Positions 45,253-54,500 of a stretch of 64,000 nt of DNA are shown piece by piece (positions within the stretch are counted from its first letter, which is position 1; every line of letters starts with the position of its first letter). Below the pieces are notes generated by a model that saw only the letters and a list, made by a program, of their open reading frames with translations, was not told the origin of the DNA and searched no databases. Where the stretch lies: positions 28,381 to 92,380 of the forward strand of contig JAFVVG010000047.1 of the NCBI GenBank assembly GCA_017502305.1. Direction: 5' to 3'. The position numbers and the translations under genes were made by a program. Origin of the DNA: Clostridia bacterium (GTDB taxonomy: Bacteria; Bacillota; Clostridia; Christensenellales; Aristaeellaceae).

Positions 45253-45283
45253 AAAGGCCGATGCGAATCGGCCTTTGTTTTTT
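45253..45283. terminator. Bidirectional terminator
   Basis: AAAGGCCGAT pairs with ATCGGCCTTT across GCGA, with T-rich flanks on the + strand and an A-run on the other side. Confidence 0.8.
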
Positions 45284-45831
45284 TATGCCAGCATGCGCAG
45301 AAGGTCGTGGAGCGAAACGATCTCCATACCGCAGAAACGATCATTGTAGCAGAAATCCTGGCACTGCAGCTCCTGGTTTTGCTGCTGAATGCTCAGCGGC
45401 TTCGGGTGCACCAGCAACACCGGGCGGAGTTCCTTGTGGGGCGGGATATCTTCGCAGCACGCGGAAAAGGTATAAGCGGGAAATGGCTCCGGCGTGGTAT
45501 CAAAAACAAATCTGACCTGGAGCTGCAGGGGTAACAGGCGGCGAATGCGGTATTTTGATTGATCGCACAGTACCAGCGTCGCGTGCCGCTGCGGCACGCC
45601 AAATAGCTTGACTGCATAGACAGCGTTGTTGGTTTCAATGGCGCAGTCACAGGCGGTACTTCTTCGGCTGCCCCAAAACCAGAATCTGCTCCGTGGCCGG
45701 AGGGTATAGCCCTTTTGCCGGCACAGGCGCTGGATGCGGCGCTGGCAGCACAAGCGGCTCACCAGCCAGCGGACGAAGGGCACCACAACAGCGAACAGGC
45801 AGATAAGCAAAAGAATGTACACCAGGAACAT
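45283..45831 (-). CDS. Membrane-anchored protein of unknown function
   Basis: The 182-residue protein has one N-terminal membrane helix (VYILLLICLFAVVVPFVRWLV) followed by a basic segment with paired cysteines (RLCCQRRIQRLCRQ). The rest is beta-rich with several Cys. No family is recognised. The ATG at 45831 is chosen since the in-frame GTG at 45843 overlaps the AGGAGG site. The promoter at 45855-45884 leaves a leader of only about 17 bases before the start. Confidence 0.6.
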   Translation of the reverse strand: MFLVYILLLICLFAVVVPFVRWLVSRLCCQRRIQRLCRQKGYTLRPRSRFWFWGSRRSTACDCAIETNNAVYAVKLFGVPQRHATLVLCDQSKYRIRRLLPLQLQVRFVFDTTPEPFPAYTFSACCEDIPPHKELRPVLLVHPKPLSIQQQNQELQCQDFCYNDRFCGMEIVSLHDLLRMLA

Positions 45832-45854
45832 GGGGTGGATCACCTCCTGAAATT

Positions 45855-45884
45855 ATTATACAAAAGCGGGGAAGGGCTTGTCAA
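45855..45884 (-). promoter_or_regulatory. Promoter of the membrane-anchored protein gene
   Basis: On the - strand TTGACA and TATAAT are 18 bases apart, immediately upstream of the AGGAGG site. Confidence 0.8.
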
Positions 45885-45892
45885 ATAACGGG

Positions 45893-45929
45893 AAAAAGGA
45901 ACCCCCGCCTGCCCGAAAGCAAGTGGGGG
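45893..45929 (-). terminator. Terminator of the PrsA-like lipoprotein gene
   Basis: On the - strand CCCCCACTTGC pairs imperfectly with GCAGGCGGGGG over TTTCGG, followed by TTCCTTTTT. Confidence 0.7.
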
Positions 45930-45950
45930 ATATGGATGGAGCCTTGCTGA

Positions 45951-47438
45951 TTACTTCAGCTTATCGTAGTCAACCTTGGCATTGGCTTCCGCTACCCACA
46001 GGCCCAGGGCCTCTTCATAGGCGGTCTGCTGCTTGGCATCGAGCTGCTGGGCTTCCAGTACGCCGCGGACGTCATCCATGGCCACGGGGCCTTCGGCTAC
46101 CTCAGAGGCATACTGGATGATGTAATAGCCGTAGATGCCGCGGGTCTTGGGGGAAACGTCGCCCACGCTGTTCAGGGCCATGGCGGCGCTGACGAAGGCC
46201 TCGTCCATGGTGGCGGTGGAGGCGGCGGAAACGGCATAGCCGGTTTCGGCGGTGGCGGCGCCGGCCTGCATGCCGGGATCGGCGGTCTTCTCAGCCATGA
46301 GGGCATCCCAATCGGCGCCGGCCTTCAGCTGGGCCAGGATGTCGTCGGCCTGGGCATCGATGTTGGCGAAGGCGTTGTCGGTGGCGGTGGTCAGCTGGTG
46401 CTCATAGAAGGCCAGCAGAGCCTTGGCTTCGGCCAGGGCCTTCACGGCGGCAGCGGTGGCTTCGTCTACGGTTTCGTCAAACTCGGCGGAGATCTCCACA
46501 GCGGGGGCCGTGGTGGCAACGGGAACGGAAAGGCTGGTGGTGTCAGCGCCGAAGGAAACCGTCATGGCGGGCTGGGCCATGGAAACGGTGACCTTGCTGA
46601 GCAGCTCGTTCACATTGGCGTTTTCGCCCAGGGCGGCGGCAGCTTCAGTCACGGCGGCCTGCTGCTGGGTGATGAGCTCCTTCACCTGGGTCATCAGGGC
46701 CAGATCCTCTTCCGTGAAGGCAACCAGAATCTGCTTCACCATGCGATAGCCGGCGGGCCGGTAATAGGAAACAGCGCCGGCGTTGTTCATACGGCTGCCA
46801 AAGGCCTCGGGCATCTGGGCGTAGGTGTCCTTGTCGGCGGCCACGGCGGCATCATAGGCGGCCTGGATATCCTCGTCGGCAACCGCCACGCCGGAGATAA
46901 CATGGTTATACAGCTTGGTCTGCAGGTAAGCGGACTTCTCGCTTTCCTCGATCAGATCGCGGGAGAAGCCCAGCTCCTCGGACTTGGCGATAAGGGCTTT
47001 GTCCAGCTCCTCGCCGGTGAGCTCGGTTTCAGCGAAGAAGCTGGTCTTCACGCTCTCCAGGTTCTCCTGCCAGGCTTCCTCCACCACGGTGTTCAGGGCG
47101 GTCTGCTCTTCTTCCGTCAGGTTGGAAAGGCCCAGCTCGCCGATCTTCTTTTCGATAACGGCTTCCTGGATGAGATAATCCACCACCTGCTGCTGCACGG
47201 CGGAAAGCGTTTCGGGATCGGTGGGATCAAACGCCATGCCGTAGAGGGAATAGACATAGGACATGTAGCTGAGCTGATAATCGACTTCATCCTGGATCTC
47301 GCCCTTGGTGTAGACCTTATCGCCCACCTGGATGATCTTGGTGGCACGGTCCTGTTCGGGGCTCTTCTCAAACAGCGCACAGCCGGAAAGCAGCAAAACA
47401 ACTGCCAGGACCAGCGCCAACAGGGACTTCTTACGCAT
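45951..47438 (-). CDS. PrsA/SurA-like lipoprotein foldase with a split parvulin region
   Basis: The 495-residue protein has a lipoprotein signal peptide with lipobox LLLSGC (Cys at residue 20). Residues 35-220 form a SurA_N-like helical domain (GEIQDEVDYQLSYM, LIQEAVIEKKIGELGL). A parvulin-type start (RMVKQILVAF) near 233 is separated from its later part (LKAGADWDALMAEKTADPG near 360 and GIYGYYIIQYASEV near 445) by about 100 extra residues rich in Ala, Glu and Thr. It probably assists folding of exported proteins. Whether the interrupted domain has isomerase activity is uncertain. A promoter lies at 47477-47506. Confidence 0.85.
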   Translation of the reverse strand: MRKKSLLALVLAVVLLLSGCALFEKSPEQDRATKIIQVGDKVYTKGEIQDEVDYQLSYMSYVYSLYGMAFDPTDPETLSAVQQQVVDYLIQEAVIEKKIGELGLSNLTEEEQTALNTVVEEAWQENLESVKTSFFAETELTGEELDKALIAKSEELGFSRDLIEESEKSAYLQTKLYNHVISGVAVADEDIQAAYDAAVAADKDTYAQMPEAFGSRMNNAGAVSYYRPAGYRMVKQILVAFTEEDLALMTQVKELITQQQAAVTEAAAALGENANVNELLSKVTVSMAQPAMTVSFGADTTSLSVPVATTAPAVEISAEFDETVDEATAAAVKALAEAKALLAFYEHQLTTATDNAFANIDAQADDILAQLKAGADWDALMAEKTADPGMQAGAATAETGYAVSAASTATMDEAFVSAAMALNSVGDVSPKTRGIYGYYIIQYASEVAEGPVAMDDVRGVLEAQQLDAKQQTAYEEALGLWVAEANAKVDYDKLK

Positions 47439-47476
47439 AGAAACAACTCTCCTTCACAGGTGAAATAACTATCTGT

Positions 47477-47506
47477 ATTATATCGCATGCATGGGGTATT
47501 AAGCAA
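47477..47506 (-). promoter_or_regulatory. Promoter of the PrsA-like gene
   Basis: On the - strand TTGCTT and TATAAT are 18 bases apart, followed by an AAGGAGAG site. Confidence 0.7.
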
Positions 47507-47551
47507 GGCCATTCCCATGACGAACTTGTGAAATAAGCATGAACTGCGCCG

Positions 47552-48466
47552 TCAGATGCTTTCCTGCAGGCCGTAGCGATCCTTCAGGTAGCCGTCCAGG
47601 TTGCCGTATTCGCTGACGGTGATTTCACGGATGCCCAGGCGCTTCATGGCGGCGGAAAGAATGCAGATGCCGTGGACAACGATATCTGCCCGGTGGGGCT
47701 GCAGGCCGGGAAGCTGCAGGCGCTCCTCCATGGGCATGTCGGAAAGGAGCAGCGCCTGGCGCTCCACCTGCTCCAGGGTGAGGCGGGTGCCGTGCATGTA
47801 GGTGCGGTCCGTCCAGCGGATGCCCTTCACCATGGCGGCCAGGGTGGTAAAGGTACCGCCAGTGCCGATCCACCTTTCCGGGAATTTCAGGGTGGGGTGG
47901 TTTTGCAGCTTCTGCTCCAGGATGTCCGTGGCCAGCTGCTCCACGGCGGGGAGATCCCCGTGGCCGGTGATGGGTGCCTGCTGGAACAGCCGCACCGCGC
48001 CCATCTGGCAGGAGAAGGCGCATACCAATTGGCTGCCCTGGCCCACAACAAACTCGGTGGAGCCGCCGCCGATGTCGATCACGCCGCTGTATCCCCCGTC
48101 GGTGGCGCCCAGGAAGGATAGCTGCGCCTCACGGTAGCCGGAGCAGATCTCCATATCCACCTGGGCTTCCTCCCGCAGCCGGGCGGCGAATTCTGCCTGG
48201 TTGGCAGCGTCGCGGGTGGCGGAGGTGGCGAAAAGATGCACCTGCTCGGCCCCCTGGTCGCGGGCGTCCCGGGCCATGCGGGCCACGGCGGCGATGGTTA
48301 GGTCCATGGCGGTGGCGCTCAGGTTACCGTTTTCGTCCAGGCCGGCGAAAAGCCGGGTGCCTTCTCTGTCACGGAGCAGGCGGGTGAAGGCAGCGCCTTC
48401 TGTTTCGATGAGCAGCATCCTCACGGAGTTGGAGCCGATTCCAATGGCTGCGACTTTCATGGGCAT
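47552..48466 (-). CDS. ppx: Exopolyphosphatase / pppGpp phosphatase (Ppx/GppA family)
   Basis: The 304-residue enzyme has the sugar kinase/Hsp70-type fold: AIGIGSNSVRMLL at the start, the catalytic region FATSATRDAANQAEF near 81, and GVIDIGGGSTEFVVG near 135. Length matches short-form Ppx of Firmicutes. It cuts polyphosphate or pppGpp. AGGAGG precedes the ATG at 48466. In Firmicutes ppx often follows divIC, as here. Confidence 0.9.
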   Translation of the reverse strand: MPMKVAAIGIGSNSVRMLLIETEGAAFTRLLRDREGTRLFAGLDENGNLSATAMDLTIAAVARMARDARDQGAEQVHLFATSATRDAANQAEFAARLREEAQVDMEICSGYREAQLSFLGATDGGYSGVIDIGGGSTEFVVGQGSQLVCAFSCQMGAVRLFQQAPITGHGDLPAVEQLATDILEQKLQNHPTLKFPERWIGTGGTFTTLAAMVKGIRWTDRTYMHGTRLTLEQVERQALLLSDMPMEERLQLPGLQPHRADIVVHGICILSAAMKRLGIREITVSEYGNLDGYLKDRYGLQESI

Positions 48467-48496
48467 GTCCTCCTGTTGTAGATCAAGCGGTAGCCG

Positions 48497-48525
48497 AAAA
48501 AAACAGGAGTCCGCGCACGGACTCC
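48497..48525 (-). terminator. Terminator after divIC
   Basis: On the - strand GGAGTCC pairs with GGACTCC over six bases and is followed by TGTTTTTTT. It separates the yabPQ-divIC cluster from ppx. Confidence 0.85.
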
Positions 48526-48526
48526 G

Positions 48527-48868
48527 TCAATAAACCATTTCCTGCATCAGAATGCGCAGTTCTGCTTCGGTGTAGCCTTCCAGGCATTCGGGGTTGACGA
48601 TCTCAAAGCGCAGTTCGCCCGGCTTCAGGAAGGAATAATCCGTGCGGGCGCGGCTTTCGATATAGCTGGTGGAGCCAACCTGCGAGAGCTCGGTGGTCAG
48701 GGCCACCTGATTGTTCTGCAGGCGGGTCAGGGTGCGCTGCAGGGCAGCCTGCTGGTTGTTGGCTTCCTGCAGGTCCTGCTGATTGCGCCAGAAGGCCCAG
48801 CCGAACAGGGCGATGATCACCACGCATACCAGCGCGAGGGCCTGCCACCGTACCACAACGCGATCCAT
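48527..48868 (-). CDS. divIC: Septum formation initiator DivIC/FtsB family
   Basis: The 113-residue protein has one N-terminal membrane helix (LALVCVVIIALFGWAFW), then a coiled coil (about residues 35-75, QDLQEANNQQAALQRTLTRL) and the short C-terminal DivIC segment with ARTDYSFLKPGELRF. It works with FtsL/DIVIB in cell division. The ATG at 48868 is preceded by GAGGTGAG; an upstream ATG lacks a site. Its place after yabP and yabQ matches the Bacillus gene order and supports the name. Confidence 0.9.
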   Translation of the reverse strand: MDRVVVRWQALALVCVVIIALFGWAFWRNQQDLQEANNQQAALQRTLTRLQNNQVALTTELSQVGSTSYIESRARTDYSFLKPGELRFEIVNPECLEGYTEAELRILMQEMVY

Positions 48869-48875
48869 TCCCGGC

Positions 48876-49256
48876 TCACCTCTCTTCATCCTTTTGTACA
48901 GTTGATTCATCATCCGCCGGTGCATTTCCTGCTTTTGGCCGGCGGGAATTCTTATATTTCCGAAAAAGAGTTACCATGCCCTGCACCAGGGGACAGGCGC
49001 CGGTAAGATACAGCAAAATCCCCAGCAGCAGCCCCAGCACGCCATAGGCCCGAAGGCCGCTTTGGTAGCGGAGAATGACCAGGAACAGCATGATGGAGCA
49101 GCTGACGGCGGTAAGGGCGTCCCACAGGGCCACCGGCAAGGGCCGCTGAAGATAGGAGCCCAGGTGGAGCAGCAGCCCCAGACCAACGCCGCATATCAGC
49201 AGCGAGAGAAAGGCCTGCCCCTGCTGCTGGTGGGCAAAGAGCGTCTCCAGCATCAT
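48876..49256 (-). CDS. yabQ: Spore cortex biosynthesis protein YabQ
   Basis: The 126-residue membrane protein has three or four hydrophobic segments (FLSLLICGVGLGLLLHLG, AVSCSIMLFLVILRY, VLGLLLGILLYLTG) with a charged C-terminal tail. Identity rests on position, length and hydrophobic pattern between yabP and divIC, the order found in Bacillus, where YabQ is needed for the spore cortex. It overlaps yabP by four bases. Confidence 0.85.
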   Translation of the reverse strand: MMLETLFAHQQQGQAFLSLLICGVGLGLLLHLGSYLQRPLPVALWDALTAVSCSIMLFLVILRYQSGLRAYGVLGLLLGILLYLTGACPLVQGMVTLFRKYKNSRRPKAGNAPADDESTVQKDEER

Positions 49257-49528
49257 CCCAGGGCCCGGCGGAAGAAGCTGCCCTTGCGGGTGGCGCCTTC
49301 ATAGCCGGCGGAGTCGATGGTCCCCTCCAGCAGCAGCCGGCCTTCCTCCAATTGCAGGCTGGAAACATGCAGGCCGCTGCCGGTGAGCACCAGCCGCCCG
49401 CCGTGGGTGTGGAGAATCACCGCGTTTTCGTCAAAGGATTCCACATCGGTCACGCCGGTCAGGGTAGCGCGGGCCCTTCGGTCAATGGTCAGGCTGAATG
49501 GCTTTTCAGTGCTTGGGTTTTTCTGCAT
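49253..49528 (-). CDS. yabP: Sporulation protein YabP
   Basis: The 91-residue protein matches the YabP/YqfC pattern: RARATLTGVTDVESFDENAVILHTHGGRLVLTGSGLHVSSLQLEEGRLLLEG, with the GVxDVxSFDExxVxLxTxxGxLxIxGxxLHVxxLxxxxGxLxxxG spacing of the family. The ATG at 49528 follows AAGGAGG; the frame extends further without a site. YabP acts in the mother cell during sporulation. With YabQ and DivIC it shows that the lineage carries sporulation genes. Confidence 0.9.
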   Translation of the reverse strand: MQKNPSTEKPFSLTIDRRARATLTGVTDVESFDENAVILHTHGGRLVLTGSGLHVSSLQLEEGRLLLEGTIDSAGYEGATRKGSFFRRALG

Positions 49529-49567
49529 GGGCGTCCCTCCTTGGGATACCCTATGCGTTGGCAGGAT

Positions 49568-49594
49568 AAAGTATGCTTTGTGCAAAGGTATATC
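49568..49594 (-). promoter_or_regulatory. Possible sporulation sigma-factor promoter of yabP
   Basis: On the - strand GATATA and CATACTTT are spaced by about 13-14 bases, a match to the sigma-E style CATAnnnT element but with imperfect spacing. It is tentative, based on the known mother-cell control of yabP. Confidence 0.3.
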
Positions 49595-49599
49595 CCAGG

Positions 49600-49775
49600 G
49601 AGGTGTGGTCGGGCTCGCAAGCCCTCTGATTTCATTCGTATCCGGAGGCTTTGCCGCCGGTGCGGGGCGTTTTCAGCTCTGCTGAAAGCTTTCCTCACAC
49701 GGAGGAACGGCCGTGGGCTTCAGCCCACAGTGACGAAGTGCAAACTCACAAAAGTGGTTTTGCCACTTTTGTGAA
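49600..49775. repeat. Array of short hairpins upstream of yabP (R4)
   Basis: At least five small inverted repeats follow each other: GGGCT-cgca-AGCCC, TTTCAGC-tct-GCTGAAA, GTGGGCTTCAGCCCAC, the 12-base arms TCACAAAAGTGG / CCACTTTTGTGA at 49746-49774, and AACCC-gca-GGGTT just beyond. No coding frame is seen. It resembles the array at the right end of the window. Confidence 0.6.
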
Positions 49776-49784
49776 CCCGCAGGG

Positions 49785-50591
49785 TTATTCGTTGCCGCTT
49801 TCCTGCCAGGCTTCCTGTACGGATTCCAGGCATGCCAGCCAACGGGCGTTATGCTCGGTTTCCCACAGGGCGGTTTCGCCCACACGGGCGATCATCTCAA
49901 ACAGGAGGGCGAAATCCCGGGCGTCGCGGGCCGCCACCAGGCTTTCCTGGGTAATGTCGCTGGTGTCGCCCAGGTATTCGAGATTTTCCGCGCAGCTTTC
50001 CAGCAGCTCGGAAATGGACATGTCAAAGTCCTCACGCTCCAGGGTGACCTGCAGCTTCTGCAGGCGCTCCACGGCCTCCTCCGGGGGATAGCCGAATTCA
50101 TACTGGTGCAAAAGCCACAGCCAGCTTTCGGCCATGCGGTCCCAGTTATCGTGGATGTGACCGCCGGAGATGATCACCATGCCCTTGTCCAGGGCGAAGT
50201 CCCAACTGGCGCGCAGGGCCAGCATGGGGATGCGGCCGCACTGCACATGCAGCCGGAGCCAGTCCTCTGCCTGGAAGGCGGTCTCGCCTTCATAGGCGAA
50301 GCAGGCGGTGTACAGCCCGCAGGGCTCCTTGCGCATGGTGTATCGGCAGGAGTTATCGTCCGCGTCGCCATAGGGGGTGGCGGTGATCATATCGTAGAGG
50401 AAGGTGCTGTCCTGGGCGCCCTCATATTGGGCGGTTTTGCGTACCTGCTGGTAGATGTCCTCCAGGGTAGGGGCGGGGCCGTCCTCAATGTCTTCCAGGG
50501 CGTCCATATTGTTGAGCAGTGCGCGGTTGAGGCGGAGCATGTCGGCCTCGGTGCCGATGGCCACCACGCGGGCACGGTGCAGGTTAGGCAT
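49785..50591 (-). CDS. Protein of unknown function (268 aa)
   Basis: The product has no signal peptide or membrane helix and is rich in Trp, Asp and Glu. Segments such as GGHIHDNWDRMAESWLWLLHQYEFG suggest a folded cytoplasmic protein, but no family is recognised. The ATG at 50591 follows AAGGAGG; the open frame continues upstream without a site. It is the last gene of the string polC, BspA-type protein, this gene on the - strand, with 45-base and 36-base gaps, so co-transcription is possible. Confidence 0.7.
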   Translation of the reverse strand: MPNLHRARVVAIGTEADMLRLNRALLNNMDALEDIEDGPAPTLEDIYQQVRKTAQYEGAQDSTFLYDMITATPYGDADDNSCRYTMRKEPCGLYTACFAYEGETAFQAEDWLRLHVQCGRIPMLALRASWDFALDKGMVIISGGHIHDNWDRMAESWLWLLHQYEFGYPPEEAVERLQKLQVTLEREDFDMSISELLESCAENLEYLGDTSDITQESLVAARDARDFALLFEMIARVGETALWETEHNARWLACLESVQEAWQESGNE

Positions 50592-50635
50592 GGGGGGTAC
50601 CTCCTTGGGGTGATGATGGTTTTGTTGCAGCAGGA

Positions 50636-51499
50636 TTAGGGTTCCACATGGGCGTAGGGAAGACCTTGTTCCTGCACCCACTGTTCAGCATAGCTGCCGG
50701 GATAGACGTAAAAGAAGGGTTCTTCAAAGGTCTCGGGGGAGTAGGAATCCCAGAAGGCTGTTTCGTCGATATACCGCAGGGAACGGGGCAGGATGACTTT
50801 TTCCAGCGGACATACGCTGAAAGCGGCAGCGTTGATGACCTCCAGCCCCTCGGGTAACTGAAGCTCAGAGAAGCCGCAGCCGCAGAAAGCCCCTTCGCCG
50901 ATGACCGTCAGCGTGGAGGGCCATGTGACAGCGCTCAACCATTCGCATTCTTCGAAGGCGTATTCATCAATGATGATCAGGCCTTCAGGGAAAATGATCT
51001 GCCTGATGGCAGCATACGACATGGCGTAGGGTTCGATGACTTTCAGGGACGAAGGGAGCGTGATCACCGGGGAGACAGTTTCCCAATCATCGATCTGATA
51101 GGGAAGGTCGCACTGCCAGTATTGCAACGATCCTTCGCCAAGAACAAGAACACCTTCGGGAACGGAATAGGATAGCGCTGGGCGGGCAAGCGGATAGGCC
51201 ACCAGGGTGTCCATGCTTTTGGAGAAGAGAACACCCTCCGCCGAGGTGTATAGCGGATGATCCCCGGGAACGAGAATATTCTGAACGTACATATCGTTTC
51301 CCATGGCATCAAAATCTCGGAATGTAAAGGGCAAAAGAAGGCTATCGGCAGGCTGGGCAGAAGAAACACAGGCAGCAAAAGCTTCTTCCCGGTTGGACGT
51401 GATACCACGGGGAACTTCGATGGTGTCCGCAAGTGTTGGCAGCGGAAGACACAAAAGAAAACATGCCAGGACGGAAGAAAGCAGCTTCTTCATACGCAC
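50636..51499 (-). CDS. Secreted protein with BspA-type (LRR_5) repeats
   Basis: The 287-residue protein has a signal peptide (SVLACFLLCLPLPTLA). The body carries leucine-rich repeats of the BspA/TpLRR kind: ITLPSSLKVIEPYAMSYAA, IIFPEGLIIIDEYAFEECE, VTWPSTLTVIGEGAFCGCG, LQLPEGLEVINAAAFSVC and VILPRSLRYIDETAFWD, each about 22-23 residues. The end (YVYPGSYAEQWVQEQGLPY) matches the C-terminal type also seen in the two linker proteins at 11547-15193. AAGGAGG lies five bases before the GTG at 51499 and 11 before the ATG at 51493; either may be used. Confidence 0.85.
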   Translation of the reverse strand: MRMKKLLSSVLACFLLCLPLPTLADTIEVPRGITSNREEAFAACVSSAQPADSLLLPFTFRDFDAMGNDMYVQNILVPGDHPLYTSAEGVLFSKSMDTLVAYPLARPALSYSVPEGVLVLGEGSLQYWQCDLPYQIDDWETVSPVITLPSSLKVIEPYAMSYAAIRQIIFPEGLIIIDEYAFEECEWLSAVTWPSTLTVIGEGAFCGCGFSELQLPEGLEVINAAAFSVCPLEKVILPRSLRYIDETAFWDSYSPETFEEPFFYVYPGSYAEQWVQEQGLPYAHVEP

Positions 51500-51535
51500 A
51501 TTGACCTCCTTTGTTGTGCGGTGCGCCAGTGGCGA

Positions 51536-54500
51536 TCAAAAGAACATACTCACCTGGCTGGTTTCGCTCAGGCCCTCCAGGGCGCCCTGGGCACGGAGCA
51601 GCTCCACCACGGAGTTGGACACGTGGGCACGCTCCTGCAGGTCCTCCACGGAAATGAAGGGGCGCTCCTCGCGGGCGGCGATGATGGGCAGGGCGGCGGA
51701 TTCGCCCAGGCCGCCCAGGCTGGTGAAGGGGCAGCGCAGGTTGCCGTCCTCGATCACGAAGCGGCTGACCTGGCTCTTGTACAGGTCCACAGGCAGGAAC
51801 TTGATGCCCCGCATGTTCATTTCCAGCACCAATTCCAGGGAGGTTTGCGCTTCCTTGTCCTTGGCGGTGGATTTATCGTTGTTCTTGATGTCCCGGATGC
51901 GCTGGCGCAGGGTATCGGCGTCGCAGAGCATGGTGCCGGCGTCGAAGCCATCGCCGCGCACGGTGAAGTAGGCGCAGTAGTAGGCTTGCGGGTGGTGCAC
52001 CTTGAACCAGGCGATGCGCAGGGCGCTCATCACGTAGGCTACGGCGTGGCCCTTGGGGAACATGTATTTGATCTTCTTGCAGCTGTCAATGAACCACTGG
52101 GGCACATTGTTGTCGATCATGGCCTGCTCCATTTCGGGCTTGAGGCCCTTGCCCTTTCGGACGCTTTCCATGGTGGTGAAGGCCAGCTTGGGCTGCACAC
52201 CCTTGTCGATCAGGTAGTTCATGATGTCGTCACGGCAGCAAACGCATTCCCGCAGCACGGCGGTGCCGGAGCGGATCAGGTCCTGGGCGTTGCCAAGCCA
52301 CACGTCGGTGCCGTGGGAAAGGCCGGAAATGCGGATGAGCTCCTCCATGGTGGAGGGGCGGGTGTCGTCCAGCATGCCGCGGACGAAGCCGGTGCCGAAC
52401 TCCGGTATGCCGAAGGTGCCGGTGGTGCAGTCGATCTGCTCCTTGGTGACGCCCAGGGCCTCCGGGGACTGGAACAGGCTGCGCACCTTGGGGCAGTCCA
52501 GGGGAACCTCCGTGGGCGGGATGCCGGTGAGCTCCTCCAGCATATGGATGACTGTGGGATCGTCGTGGCCCAGGCAGTCCAGCTTCACCAGGATATCGTG
52601 CATGGAGTTGAAATCGAAGTGGGTGGTGGTGAAGTCGCTGTTCAGGTCATCGGCGGGGTGGTTCACGGCGGTGAACTGATAGATTTCGTATTCCTTGGGC
52701 ACAACCACCATGCCGCCGGGGTGCTGGCCGGTGGTGCGCTTCACGCCCACGCAGCCCGCCATGAGGCGTTCCTTTTCGGTGTTGCCGGTCTGGATGCCGC
52801 GCTCCTCAAGATACTTGGCCACATAGCCATAGGCGGTTTTGTCCGCAAGGCCGGAAATGGTGCCGGCGCGGAACACGTGGTCATGGCCGAAAAGCTCCTC
52901 CACGTAGTGGTGGGCGCGGTTCTGATATTCGCCGGAGAAGTTCAGGTCGATATCGGGCACCTTGTCGCCCTCGAAGCCCAGGAAGACCTCGAAGGGAATG
53001 TCGAAGCCGTCTTTTGTGAGAGGCTTGCCGCAGATGGGGCAGTCCTTGTCCGGCAGGTCAACGCCCACCTGGTACTGGCTCTTGTCCACGTCGAAGAAGC
53101 CCTTGCGGCAGTGGGTGCAGCGGTAGTGGGGCGGCAGGGCGTTGACCTCGGTGATGCCGCAGAAGCGGGCCACCAGGCTGGAACCGACGGAGCCGCGGGA
53201 ACCCACCAGATAGCCGTCGTCGTTGGACTTTTTCACCAGCTTCTGGGCGATGTTGTACAGCGTGGCGAAGCCGTAGCCAATGATGGACTTCAGCTCCTTT
53301 TCGATGCGTTTGACCACGATCTCCGGCAGGTCGTCGCCGTACATTTCTTTGGCGGTGCCCCAGGTCATGTTTTGAATATTGTCGGCGGCGTCCTCCCACA
53401 GGGGCTGGAAGGTGTCCTCGCCCTTGGGGTGGATGGGGAAGAGCTGCAGTTTGTCCACCTGGTCGGCGATCATCCGGGGATTGGCGATGACCACCTCGTA
53501 GGCTTTTTCTTTGCCCAGGTAGGCGAACTCCTCCAGCATTTCGTTGGTTGTTTTGAAGTAAAGCGGCGCCTGCTGGTCGCAGTCGTCAAAGCCCATGCCG
53601 GCCTGGATGATGGCCCGGTTCATGGCGTTGTGGGGGTCCAGGAAGTGCACGTCGCCGGTGGCCACCACGGGCTTGCCCATTTCCTCGCCCAGCTTCACAA
53701 TGGTGCGGTTCAGGTCACGGAGACCTTCCTTGTCCTTCACCATGCCGTTGCGGAGCATGAATTCGTTGTTGCCGATGGGCTGGATCTCCAGATAATCGTA
53801 CCAGGAGGCGATCTCCTTGAGCTTCTCCCAGCTTTCGCCCTTCAGCACGGCCTGGAAGAGCTCGCCGGCCTCGCAGGCGGAGCCGATGATCAGGCCCTCG
53901 CGGTATTGCTGAATGATATTCTTGGGCATATGGGGGCGGCGGCGGAAGTAATCCAGATGGCCGATGGACACCAGGCGGTTCAGGTTCACCAGGCCCTCCT
54001 GGGTCTTCACCAGCAGGATGACATGGTAGCTTTCGCCAATAGCGCCGCCCTTGAGGGTGTTCAGACCGCTGAGGGTGGTCACGCCGTGCTTCTCCTGGGC
54101 GTCCTTGTACATGCGGGCCAGGATCTGCGCGGTGGCGGTGGCGTCGTGCACGGCGCGGTGGGCGTTCTTGAGGCTCACGCCCAGCTGCTTGCACACGCTG
54201 CCCAGCTTGTGGCTCTTCATTTCGGGGTAGAGCTTGCGGGAAAAGGTCAGCGTGTCCAGCACGGGGGCGGAGAATGTGCGGCCCAGGCGGCGCAGTTCGG
54301 CCTTGAGCACGGATACGTCAAAGCTGGCGTTGTGGGCGGCAATGGGGCTGTCCCCGATGAAGTCCATCAGGGCGGGGATGGCGGTCTCTGCGGTTTCCTT
54401 ATCGGCCAGCATGTTGTCGCTGATGCCGGTGATTTCGGTAATGCGGGGCTTCAGCGGCTGCTTGGGGTTTACCAGCACGGACATGGAATCCGCGATGGTG

